Part shown: positions 48,161 to 58,069 of the stretch, in pieces
How the letters are laid out: every line of letters starts with the position of its first letter
How positions within the stretch are numbered: position 1 is the stretch's first letter
From: Phylloscopus collybita
Lineage: Eukaryota > Chordata > Aves > Passeriformes > Phylloscopidae
Direction: 5' to 3'
DNA: 64,000 bases
Assembly (NCBI GenBank): GCA_027886175.1
Contig: JAJNNQ010000001.1
Location: 10,126,501-10,190,500, forward strand
Made by a program: the position numbers and the translations under genes
The notes under the pieces: model-generated
What the model saw: only the letters and a program-made list of their open reading frames with translations
What the model was told of the DNA's origin: nothing
Databases searched by the model: none

Positions 48161-48500
48161 CCCTGCTCCATCCCTCCTCACAACCCTGCTCCCATCCCTG
48201 CTCCATCCCTCCTCACAACCCTGCTCCCATCCCTGCTCCATCCCTCCTCACATCCCTGTTCCCATCCATCCTCCCATCCCTGCCCCATCCCTGTTCCCAT
48301 CCCTGTTCCATCCCTGTTCCATCCCTGCTCCCATCCCTCCTCACAACCCTGCTCCCATCCCTGCTCCATCCCTCCTCACATCCCTGTTCCCATCCCTGTT
48401 CCCATCCCTTCTCCAGCCCTGCTCCATCCCTGTTCCCATCCCTCCTGCCATCCCTGCTCCCATCTCTTCTCCATCCCTGCTCCCATCCATCCTCCCAGCA
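48161..48500 (+). repeat. 35-bp pyrimidine-rich minisatellite
   Basis: CCCTGCTCCATCCCTCCTCA recurs at 48161, 48196 and 48231 with a 35-bp period. The array then decays into irregular CCATCCCTGYTCC units until about 48500. The strand is almost purine-free for 340 bases, so it has a strong purine/pyrimidine strand asymmetry. The open frames on both strands are by-products of the repeat. Confidence 0.95.
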
Positions 48501-48780
48501 CTGCCCAGTCTTGGGCAGCGGCATCAGGCCAAGTGCCCCCAGCAGGGCTGGTGGATACGGAATGTTTTGGAAGTGATGGGAGATGGTTGCTGCATAAATA
48601 AAGAGGAAATCTTAAAATTAATCAGAGGCGCAGACAGAGCAACCCGTGCTGAAACTCTCCCTTCTTACCTCTATGTTTGTTGTTCTGCACTAATTATGTA
48701 TGAGACAGAAAAATGCTGGATGAAGTTTAATTACGAATGAGCTACTTTGTCATGTAAACCCCGAACGCAGTCTGCAAGCC

Positions 48781-49183
48781 TGGCTCGCCGCCAGCACCGG
48801 TGCGAGCTCCTCGGCAGCAGGGAAGGGCCTGCGAGCAGATGCCTCTGCTCCAAAACACTGAGCCTCGAGGAAGGGTTTGAATTACAAAGGAAGGGAAGGG
48901 GCTGAGCTTCCCAGCCCCCTCCTCCCCTCACAAAGGGCAATAGTCAGTTTACTTTCATAACCCCTCTATCAGCTGCAGAGGAAGTCTCGCAGTCCGGCAG
49001 TCTGTGAGCGGTTCCAGAGCAGCTGAATCCAAACCGGGCAGAGCCGGCCGAGGGAGGGAGCCGGGGGGATGGACTCGCCCTGCTGCCGGAGCAGCTGACT
49101 TTCCTGGGGACTTCAGCTCTGCTTTTCTGTCCTGATCTTATTCTTCTGTCCTGATCTTATTTCCCTGTCCCGTGGAGGCTTGG
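48781..49183 (+). promoter_or_regulatory. DAB2IP: possible alternative DAB2IP promoter and 5' UTR exon
   Basis: CpGs cluster at 48781-48840 and 48990-49095 in an otherwise CpG-poor intron, next to AT-rich, conserved-looking sequence. The stretch ends at a strong donor (TTGG followed by GTAAGTGC at 49184). The only good ATG, at 49070, reads nine codons to a TGA, so this would be an untranslated exon with translation beginning in a later exon. Mammalian DAB2IP has isoforms with shorter N-termini, which gives a precedent. A 19-21 bp duplication (TTCTGTCCTGATCTTATT) lies at 49122-49161 within the exon. CpG enrichment resumes at 49440-49920. No TSS motif is decisive. Confidence 0.3.
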
Positions 49184-50452
49184 GTAAGTGCCTGGTAGTT
49201 TTCCACTTACCTTTCTCTTCGGTGGTTCACCAGGATCTGCCAAAGTGCAATGGCACTGCAATGACAAAGTGTTCCTGCACCTTTGAGAGCTTGCTCTGGA
49301 AGTGGATGATCCAGATTGGAAAAGCTGGACCTTTACAATCTTTTGAATTTACATACTGCATTTTCAAAAAGGACAAGGAGGAGATCTGGAGAAAACAGAC
49401 TTCCCAGCACGTTAGTTCAGCTGCTGGGGACTGCTGGGGCTACGGCAGCTCGCAGCGTCCGGATTTCCAAAGGCTGGAGTGCTGGAGCAGAGCTCTGCCG
49501 AGGTCTGTCAGGCACTTCGCTGGTGCAGATGTTTGTGCTGTTTCCTGTGGAATCAGCCCGTGGGGGTCGGGGCAGCTGCGCCTGGAGCCAAGCTCTGTGT
49601 TCCATCACCCGCAAGGATCGCAGCGTCCGGCGCTGCCTCTGGCACTGGCGGGGAGAGAGGAGGATGCGGGAATCAAATGGTGACACGCTTTGCTTGGGAA
49701 GGTGTTTGCTCTGGGCCCTGATGCTCTTGCAGAAAGGATCCGGTGGATTGGGAGCACTGATAGCAAGCGAGCGATTCCCTCACATCCATGGGGAGCGGAG
49801 CGTGCAGAGAGGCCAGGCTGAATTCACGGATTTTTTCAAAGTCGTTGTAGATCTCTGTGATTGTAAAGGAAGTGGCCGTGCCTGGGCGTCGGGGTGTTTG
49901 CAGGCAGTCCCGCGGGTGTGGGTGGCTGAACACCTCGTAGGAGCAGAGAACTTGAAAGGGAGATGGACTAAAACTTATGTAAGGTGTGAAACCGAATGTC
50001 CTTTCCTGCTGTCCCTGCTGTGAACCTGAGAAGACTAACCCTGAAACGATTTTTAAAGCTGGCTTTGTTAGTCATCCTTCATGCAATTTGTTTCTTTATC
50101 ATGTTTCATTCTGAGTACAAGGAGACAGGCTGGTTCCACTCCCCTCTCCACTCCTCCTCTATTGTTAGTCTCTCCCAGCTTCCCGTATGATTGTCCAGCT
50201 CTGCTCTTTGCAGAGCCCAGCGGAAAAGGATATGGTTGAAAAGAAAGAAAGTATTTCAAATTAAAATCTGGCAAGTGCTTGTGTCCTCATTAGGCTTCAG
50301 ACACATTTCTTCCCTCCCATCTCCTTTTCCCCAAAAGTTGCTGGGTGGCCAGTATCACTTGCAGTACCTTAAACAGCAGTGGAATCCCTCTTAGCTCCCT
50401 TGGTCATGCACTGGGCAATAAATGCAGCAAATAACAGTCACAGCAAAGCTTC

Positions 50453-50514
50453 AAACAAAAGCATATTTATAATAATATGAGCATAAAACAAAGCATATTT
50501 ATAATAATATGAGC
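50453..50514 (+). repeat. 30-bp tandem duplication
   Basis: Two nearly identical 30-bp AT-rich copies ending GCATATTTATAATAATATGA plus GC, at 50453-50482 and 50485-50514, directly before a CR1 fragment. A replication-slippage or break-repair duplication is likely. Confidence 0.93.
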
Positions 50515-50612
50515 AGCCTGGTCTAGTGGAAGTTTCCCCGCCCATAGCAAGGATTTGGAACAACATGAATTTTGAGGTCCCTCCCAACCCAAACTGTTCT
50601 GGGTTTCTGTGA
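50512..50612 (+). mobile_element. CR1 LINE fragment, short
   Basis: Sense CR1 3' end: 'AGCCTGGTCTAGTGGAAGTT', TCCCCGCCCATAGCAAGG, 'TTTTGAGGTCCCTCCCAACC', then CTGTTCTGGGTTTCTGTGA. More diverged than the 32-kb copy. It sits flush against the preceding 30-bp duplication. Confidence 0.9.
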
Positions 50613-51984
50613 TACCTACAACTAATGAAAATGGGGAATTCTTGCATTAAGCCTCATTCAGATTTGTGAGCTGGCTGCAGCTGATGAGTTGTCCCAGCAT
50701 TCACACTGAACATCTGCCCTGGGCAGGACCAGGGATCGTGGCTCAGAGCGTGGGTGTAAGGGAAGGAGTGTGCAGGGAGGGAGGAAAGGTCATGGCCCCA
50801 TCTCTATTGGTTCTCATTAAGCTGTAGCTTGATGAGCAAGTGGTAATTAATGGTTGTGTTAATGCTCAGAGGTAAGCTGATAGGACTCTCCGTGCTTCCT
50901 CTTGATTCCCAGCCATGACTTCAGTCCTTTTGAGCAGCACTGATGAGGCAGGGTTGGGTCTGGGTGATGTTTGGAGAGGCCCAGCCAGCAGCACGTGTGA
51001 CCTTGTGGGTTGTTTGCACCTCCTGGCACCATCTTCCTTCCCAGGGCACAGCAATTAGCAGGAAGTGTCCCAGGGCAGCACTGGAGCTGGGAGAAGAGAG
51101 CTGCCCTCGGGCTTGTGAAGATAACAGAGCCTCTGGTGAGGCTGAGCCGCCTCCTGTGGCCTTGTTAGTGCCAATATTGGCACAGGGGGATGCGAGCGGA
51201 GCGGCTGAAATGGCAGAGCTGGGACAGAGGGGAGCCCCAATTCCTCAGGAGACACCTCTGTTCCCTCCAGCGAGCCCTGTGCATGGAGCTCCACTTCCCT
51301 GAGCCACAGCCCCGTGCCTGCTGCTGTCACAGCCGCTCACCAGGCTGTCCTGGAGTGCACTGGGGAAGCTGGGAACATAGTGAGTGGGATGAGAAAGCAC
51401 TCAGTAATTCCCTGAGTTTCCTTCTGCTCAAAGTGGCAGAAATAACACCTTTCTTATGTAAAAGGCTCCCTCAGCTCCACTGGATATTGTACAGGAACAC
51501 CCCCCCTGCTTTGCTTCTCTTTGACTTGCACCGTTTCAGAGACCTGCAATTTGATGACAGGTTTAATAAGATACAATTGTCACTTGTGTTGAGAGGAGAC
51601 ATTCAAAGAACTTGGAGTTGTATCACCTGGGATACCAACATGTAAAGGCACTGCTCTGTTCACTCACAATTTTAGGTGCTGGAGACCCAGATTTTCAGAC
51701 TTGTTAAGGCTCAGATTTTAATGCTTTTAAGGACTTTTCCAGCAGACATTGATGGCTGAAAACTTGTTCCAATAGAATCTCCCTTCCCCCAGCACTTTCT
51801 TCCACCTCTTTACCATACAGGAAATGACTTTTTTTAAACAGGCACCTTTTTTTCTTCATGTCACCCCCTCCACTGTGGTAACACCAGCACCCAGGGATGG
51901 GAGAATGGCCCCAGTTCCATTGGGCCTGACTGGGACCTTGCTGGTGGCACTGGAGATTCTCTGTGTTTTGCTGGGGCTGTGGCA

Positions 51985-52020
51985 CTGAGAGGTGACAGCC
52001 TCTGAGAGGTGACAGCCTCT
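51985..52020 (+). repeat. 17-bp tandem duplication
   Basis: TGAGAGGTGACAGCCTC occurs twice in direct succession. Small exact duplication with no assigned role. Confidence 0.9.
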
Positions 52021-53933
52021 GCCCTGCTGCCCATGGGAGGGTCTCACACTCCATTTCCCAGAAAGAGCAGGATGCAAATTGAGCTGCTGCCATAAATTTA
52101 CAGCAAAGACAATAAAAACAAGAATTAGACTGATAAAATGATTAAAAGGCTTTAGGAAAGCCTCTAAGCAGTTTGTCATATCCTGCAAGGTGATTGCCCA
52201 GGACACCTGCAGCACAAGGCAGCCTTTTCCAGCGTGCCCTCTCGGCCAGGACATCAATAAAAATGAGGATTTATGAGCTCTGTCATGGGCAGCAAGCAAA
52301 GCATCGGGCAACAAATTAATCGCTGATTGCAGAGCAGTGCTGACTGGGAGCTTTCTGCTCTCTCTTGGCATCATTGCAAGGTTGTTCCTTAAAAAATTAG
52401 TTTGATAAAGAGACCCTTGACTCCCAGTATGTTCCTCTGTTACCTGCTCACCAAACATGAGGCACTGTGAGCCCAAAAGGTGCTTTTCACTGTTCAAGTG
52501 CTCCAGCTTTTAGTCATCAGAATGTGATAGCACTCACAGTTCTCTGTGCTTGTCTGTTCCTTCCTAGCCAGTAATTTTGGGATTCCAGAATTCCAGTTTG
52601 GGCTGGGAGGAGCTGGGTGCTGCTGGTCTACTGGAAGCACTTGGGTGCCAGAGCCGTGTGTTCCTGCTAAGCTGCTTCCCTTTCCTACCACAGAGGTTTT
52701 GCTCATTGTTTAATTCCAGCAGACAGGAAAAAGCCCACTTTTGAGTTCTGTTGCCTGCCCTGTCCCCACAGCTGGTGCCACCATTGTCCCTGGGTTCCTA
52801 CCCACAGCAACTTCCTTTGTTCTCTACTGGGCAGCTCTGTGAGGTGATTGTTTCCACAGTAATTTTATTTCTCCCTGCCCGAGAGCAGACCATCATTTCC
52901 CAGTGACTCATGTCACCTGTTGATGGCCTTTTCCTGTCCCTCACACAGAGGCAGTGCAGGGTGGGATGGAGTTGGTGCTCCTCAGCTTAAGGAATGCTCC
53001 CACCTTCCAGCAGCCCAGGAGAGCTGCCAGTGACAGCCACATGCTCCTCAGGCAGCGAGGGACACAGGGGCTGGGGACAGGGAGCTCTGTGGGGACAGTG
53101 TCGTGTGTTGGGGATGTTTTGCCCTTGTTGTGCCAGACTGGTACCAGCTGATCCCATCCAGCCTGGTTTACCCCGGGCTGTGAGCAGATGCCGAGCAGAC
53201 CCATCACATTTCAAGGCATGGCCTCGGACGAGCTCCACAGGACGAGCTGCCAGCAGCTCTGGTTGAGCTGCAGGCTCAGTTTGCTTCATCAGTCTTGACT
53301 CTTACTTTTTTCTCCCCTTTCTGTTTCCTTTTTTAAGAGTGCTCTTACATCAGAGCCAGGCTCTGTTGCCCATCTTCGGTGCTGGAGGGTGACATCTCCT
53401 CTGCTCCTGCTCGTGCTCACGGCAGTTGTCAGGCTCTGGACAGGGAACAGGGCATTCTCCATCTCAGATGGAACAGCAACACGAAATTTCATCACCTAGG
53501 TTTCAAGAAAAATAAACTGTGGCTGGACTTAAAACCTTGCGGTGAGGACTAATGGAGAGAGGCTTTTATGAGCATTGAGAATATTTGTAGCTAAGCAACC
53601 AACATCAGCAAGAGGAATAAATCAAAAGTTTCAGGGCTCTGCCTGCCTGCCTTCAAGGGTCAGGAACTGTATTTTCCCTCTGTTAACAAGATTGCCTTCC
53701 CGCTGGAGGCAGGATCCCGTGTTAGATGGAGTTTGTTCTGGGATACTGAGCTGGGAACAGGAGTGAAAGGACAGAGAGGAATCTTGCCAAAGGCCACAAA
53801 GCCAGCCAGGCCTCCCAGCAGCTTACAGGAAAAGGCTCTTGGAACAGTAACATCTAACACATATAGATAATATTTTCTAATTACTCTTGTATAAGTCCTC
53901 CTAGCATCAGAGAGGGACTCTTTATCAGGAAGT

Positions 53934-54195
53934 GTAGTCACAGGATAAGGAATAATTGGCTCAAAGGGAAAGACAGAAACACAGCAGAAATTTCTCCCTG
54001 TGAGGGTGGGCAGGCCCTGGCACAGGGTGCCCAGAGCAGCTGTGGCTGCCCCTGGATCCCTGGAGGTGCCCAAGGCCAGGCTGGACAGGGCTTGGAGCAG
54101 CCTGGGATAAAGGAAGGTGTCCCTGCCCATGGCAGGGAATGCATTGAGCTTTAATGTCCCTTCCAACCCAAACCATTCTGGGATTGTCTGATTCT
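53934..54195 (+). mobile_element. CR1 LINE fragment, 3' end
   Basis: A long sense CR1 copy: AGTCACAGGATAAGGAATAA, 'AATTTCTCCCTGTGAGGGTG', 'GGCCCTGGCACAGGGTGCCC', 'AGCTGTGGCTGCCCCTGGAT', 'GGCCAGGCTGGACAGGGCTT', 'GTGTCCCTGCCCATGGCAGG', 'TTTAATGTCCCTTCCAACCC' and a tail CATTCTGGGATTGTCTGATT. No coding capacity. Confidence 0.95.
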
Positions 54196-56443
54196 AGGCT
54201 CTGTACCAGGCAGCAGCTCCAGACCGTGTTCCATCCCACAGATGGCAGAGCTGAGTGACTGGATGACTGCAGCAGTTTTTGTTTGAGACGGTGAATCTCT
54301 GTGGCTTTGTTCACTTTCTATATTTGCACAGTTCCTGTTGCTTGGGGCGCCCATCCCGTTGCTACAATTGCAGCACAGATCCAAGGCCTATTAGATAATT
54401 GAGCTTTATTTTCTACAAAGATATTATGCAGTGTTCTTCACTGGGTTGCACCAGAAAACCTAGAAGCAAGACATTTTACTTTAAAATATATTTTATTTAT
54501 AAGAAGAAAAATTCCCAGAAATGCCAATGGGAATGGCAACAAATCAAAACCCAGGAATAATTTCTCAATGGAACTTCAAAAAAAAACAAAAAAAAAAACC
54601 CTCATAACCTCAGGGTATTTTCCATCTCTGCTTCTTCCTCCTGCTTAGTCAGGAGCTGATTGGAAAAGATGCTCCAGTCCCCACCCAGTCCTGGCAGCCT
54701 CGTGGATCACCAGGAGCCCTGTGAGTGCCCTCTGTGCCATGGGAAGATCCCCTAAAAGTGCTTTGGAACCAAACTCTCGGAGCCCTGAGCCCCCTCTGCA
54801 CAGCTGCACCACACCATCAATCCAGGCCTTGAATAGAATTATTCCCTGATCAGGCACCCCAGAGGCCTCTTTGCTCTAAAGTTGGTGGTAATTATAAACC
54901 TGTGTATTAAGGCCAGATCTCCCAGTATTTCTGAGGAACTCTATTCTTAAAGCAGGTTTACTGTTTCAATGAGAGGAATGAAGTGTAAACCAGGAGAACT
55001 CCTGTGCTGTCCGAGCTCCAAGCCCTGTGCTGGTCCCACTCACAGGCCGTGCCACAGTGCTCTCCTCAGCAGCACTGTCCGCATATTTGACCACTTTATG
55101 TGGCATTTCCTCCACTTTTCTGCCTAGAAATCTTCCTGCAGCATTGAGCATTTCAGTGGAGTTTGAAAATGGGTTTCTGAGTTTTTCTGTACTGGCTGTT
55201 GATCTCTGTTCAGAGCATCCTGGTACAGACAATGAGAAGCACAAAACTTTTCGGAGGCGCGCGGCGTTTCTCCGTTTTCCCTCCCGACGCAGCTGTGGCC
55301 TGGCTGGTGACTGGAGTTACTCAGCTGTGAAAAGCACTCAGGGATCTGAAAGCAGGAGGTGTTTCTGTCCATTACCATCAGTGCTCGCAGCAGCCCAGCT
55401 GGGTGGGGAGTCCATTTAGTGCCAGGCCCACAGCTGGGCTCCGAGAGGCGCCTCCAGCCCGTGGGCACGCACTGAATGGCTCTTGGGGGGTTTGGGGATA
55501 ACAGGAGGCCAGCAGGCCCCTAAAGGGTTATTAATGATAGCATTCGTTCAGGAAGGGCTTTATTTTTCTTATTAGGGAAACTATCACTTTTGGAAGTGTT
55601 GCAGACACATTTTGGAAGCGGCACCAACTATTTTAAAAGTTAAAAAATTCATTGGCAGGTGTGAGGGAGATGTTCTGGAAAGAGAAGATACAGCCTGGCT
55701 TAAGAGAAACCCGATGTATTCAGAGACATCCAAGCTTTTCTGTTTGATCATTTTTCTCTTCCCACCCACCTTGGATTAGCTCCCACCCCTCCACATGTAG
55801 GATCTGAACCATTCCAGCCAGTTCCAGAGTCTTTCCCAGCTCCCAGTTCATGCAGACGAAGGCACAGCTCCCTGAAGCACTGATGGAGTTTGTGAAATGC
55901 TTCCACAAACACAGAGAAGGACAAGCTGTTGGAAAACAAACATTGCCCAGGAGCTGCAGGAGGGCAGACCCAGGAGCACTGGGGGGACAGGGACACACCT
56001 TGCATGGTGGCAAGGACAGCCCCCCTCCCTGCTGCCTCTGGATTGCCCTCTGGGGAAGGGAATGACCAGGGAACTGATTGAGGACGCTGAACACAACTTA
56101 AAATTCATGTTTAGAGTAATTGTTTCAACTTTCTTACTCCATTTCTGGTGCTTTCCCCCCTTGTCTGGTTGTATTTTATTCAGTTGGCTTCTCTCAGTTT
56201 TTTGTCCTGGGGGTTCCAGGCAGGTTTCTCTCTCTGAACATGAGAATTTGTTCTTCTTTTAGGGTGTTTATCTCCTTTTAGATCCTGTGAGTGCCTCTTT
56301 TTTCCCAGTTACTTTTCCCCCCCCAAATCACAGCCTCTTGTCTTTGGTTTAATTTTTACATTTAATGAAATAGTCCTGAAATTAAATGTTCTTTAACAAA
56401 TCCCTGATCAGGGTATTTCACAACAAAAGGTACTTTGATATTA

Positions 56444-56491
56444 CTATTATTATTATTATTATTATTATTATTACTACTACTCCTACTACTA
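56444..56491 (+). repeat. (ATT)n microsatellite
   Basis: About nine ATT units preceded by TTACT and followed by a degenerate (ACT)n stretch. Simple trinucleotide repeat, likely length-variable. Confidence 0.95.
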
Positions 56492-57469
56492 ACACAAAGG
56501 AATGACATACTTGTATCCTTATCAAGTGTAATTCAGAGGGATTAATCATTTCAGCTGAAAGGAAAAGTTTTCTCCATCATTTACTGAACTCATCTGCTCA
56601 GTGTCCTGCTCCTGTTTATTTAGATTTATTATTATTTAGTGGCTTTTTAGGTCTTGAGATCAAATTCTTGATCACAGTGCTCTGAGGTTTGGCTTTGTGC
56701 TTCACTGGGTAAACAGCAATCAGCTAAATACAGGAAAACAAGCTAAATATAGAGAAAACTGAATGAGAATATCACATTTTTGATGTCTGCGATGTCAGGC
56801 TTGACAGACCCACTAAACACCTCGCTAAGAAAAGCAAAGCAAGCCTCAAAAACCTCAGAACTTGCTGAGTTTATCTCATTGAGAAAAATGTTTGCGTCTT
56901 CAACTTGAACTGCAAAAAAGAGCAACTGTGAATCAGTCAGACATCCCACATTTCTGGCTGAATTGAGCTCACAAGCAGCTCCTGCAGTGCCCTTTCCCAG
57001 CTCCTCGGAGCTGTTGGTGTTAATGAGCCCCAGCCCCGGCTGAAGGCTGAGGAAGCAGCTGGGGCAGATGTTGGCCACCTGGGCTCCAGGAACGAGGCTT
57101 CCCAAAGCTGGGACAGGCTCCCAGAGCAATGGTTTAGACACAGAACCGCTGTCAAAACGAGGTCAGCTGGATCTCAAAACTCTGTGTTTGCTGATCTCCA
57201 GCTCCGGGGCAGTTGTGCCTGGGCAGGCGGCAGCAGCTGCGGGCGGGTGGCTGCAGCAGCACCACGGAAGGATGGGGCTCCCCACTGCTGTCAGTGCTGA
57301 GCTGATGGAGATGGCAACAGCCAGAGTCCTTCTGGAAACCAGAAACCAGCGTAGAGGTTAAAAGCAGCCATTGTTTGGTGTGTAGAGGCTTTGCAGAAGA
57401 AATGGCACATCTCTGGCAAAGGACATCTCCAGCAGATGCAGGGAGCCTGGGTGTGTGTTTAATGCTCGC

Positions 57470-57488
57470 TTGGCAGCAGGGGGTGGGA
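57470..57488. promoter_or_regulatory. CTCF-like word
   Basis: TTGGCAGCAGGGGGTGGGA matches the CAG/CC-A-G-GGGG core of the CTCF consensus at most core positions but not the flanks. A second, weaker match (TTCACCAGAGGGGCCACC) is at about 35051-35068. Single matches like this occur by chance in GC-rich intron. Confidence 0.2.
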
Positions 57489-58014
57489 GCAGGGCTGACA
57501 GAGCTGGCCAGCCACAAATCTATGTGTGAGGAGCACTGGGAAAGGGCAGAGAGACAGACAGTGCTGAAACAAGGTGTAGGAAAAGGCAGAGGGGCCTGGG
57601 CCCTGGTTCTTGGCTCTCTCTGCACTGGACGAGAAGCAGCAGCAGAGTGAGTCTGAGTCCCAGCACCTCAGCATCCCCCAGTCCTGCCTGTGTCCTGCTC
57701 CCTCAGCCCTACCTGAGCAGTGACCCTTCCTGTCAACAGCTCTTCCCCAGGAGATCCCTGTCCTGCCCCACCCCTGTGTCCAGCAGCCAAGGGACAGGAA
57801 TGTCCCAGCTGTCCTGGTGGATCCAGTGCCTCACACAGAGCTCCCGGCTCTTCCCATTGAAACACGGGTGCTGCCATGGAGGGACACAGCCTCCCACGGG
57901 GACAGGAGCAGGCCAGGTGTGTCTGGGGAGCTTCTGAGGCAGCAGAGGAGTCACTTCAGCTTGGAAGAAGGAGGATGGAGGGTTCGGGTTTGTTCGTTTG
58001 CATGTGGCCAGCCA

Positions 58015-58069
58015 AACATAGCCAGCCAAGCGTTCCTTTCTTCTCACCAAACGTTCCTTTCTTCTCACC
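58015..58069 (+). repeat. compound short duplication
   Basis: AGCCAGCCAA is repeated, followed by two copies of CGTTCCTTTCTTCTCACCA at about 58030 and 58051. Local duplication only. Confidence 0.9.

Noticed and set aside
48133..48576. 147-codon frame rich in Pro/Ser/Leu and antisense Gly/Trp/Asp repeats
   Set aside because: Both are direct readings of the 35-bp pyrimidine-rich minisatellite.
51856..52497. 213-codon minus-strand open frame
   Set aside because: No recognisable domain or family, no paired splice signals, and it crosses a 17-bp duplication. Looks random.
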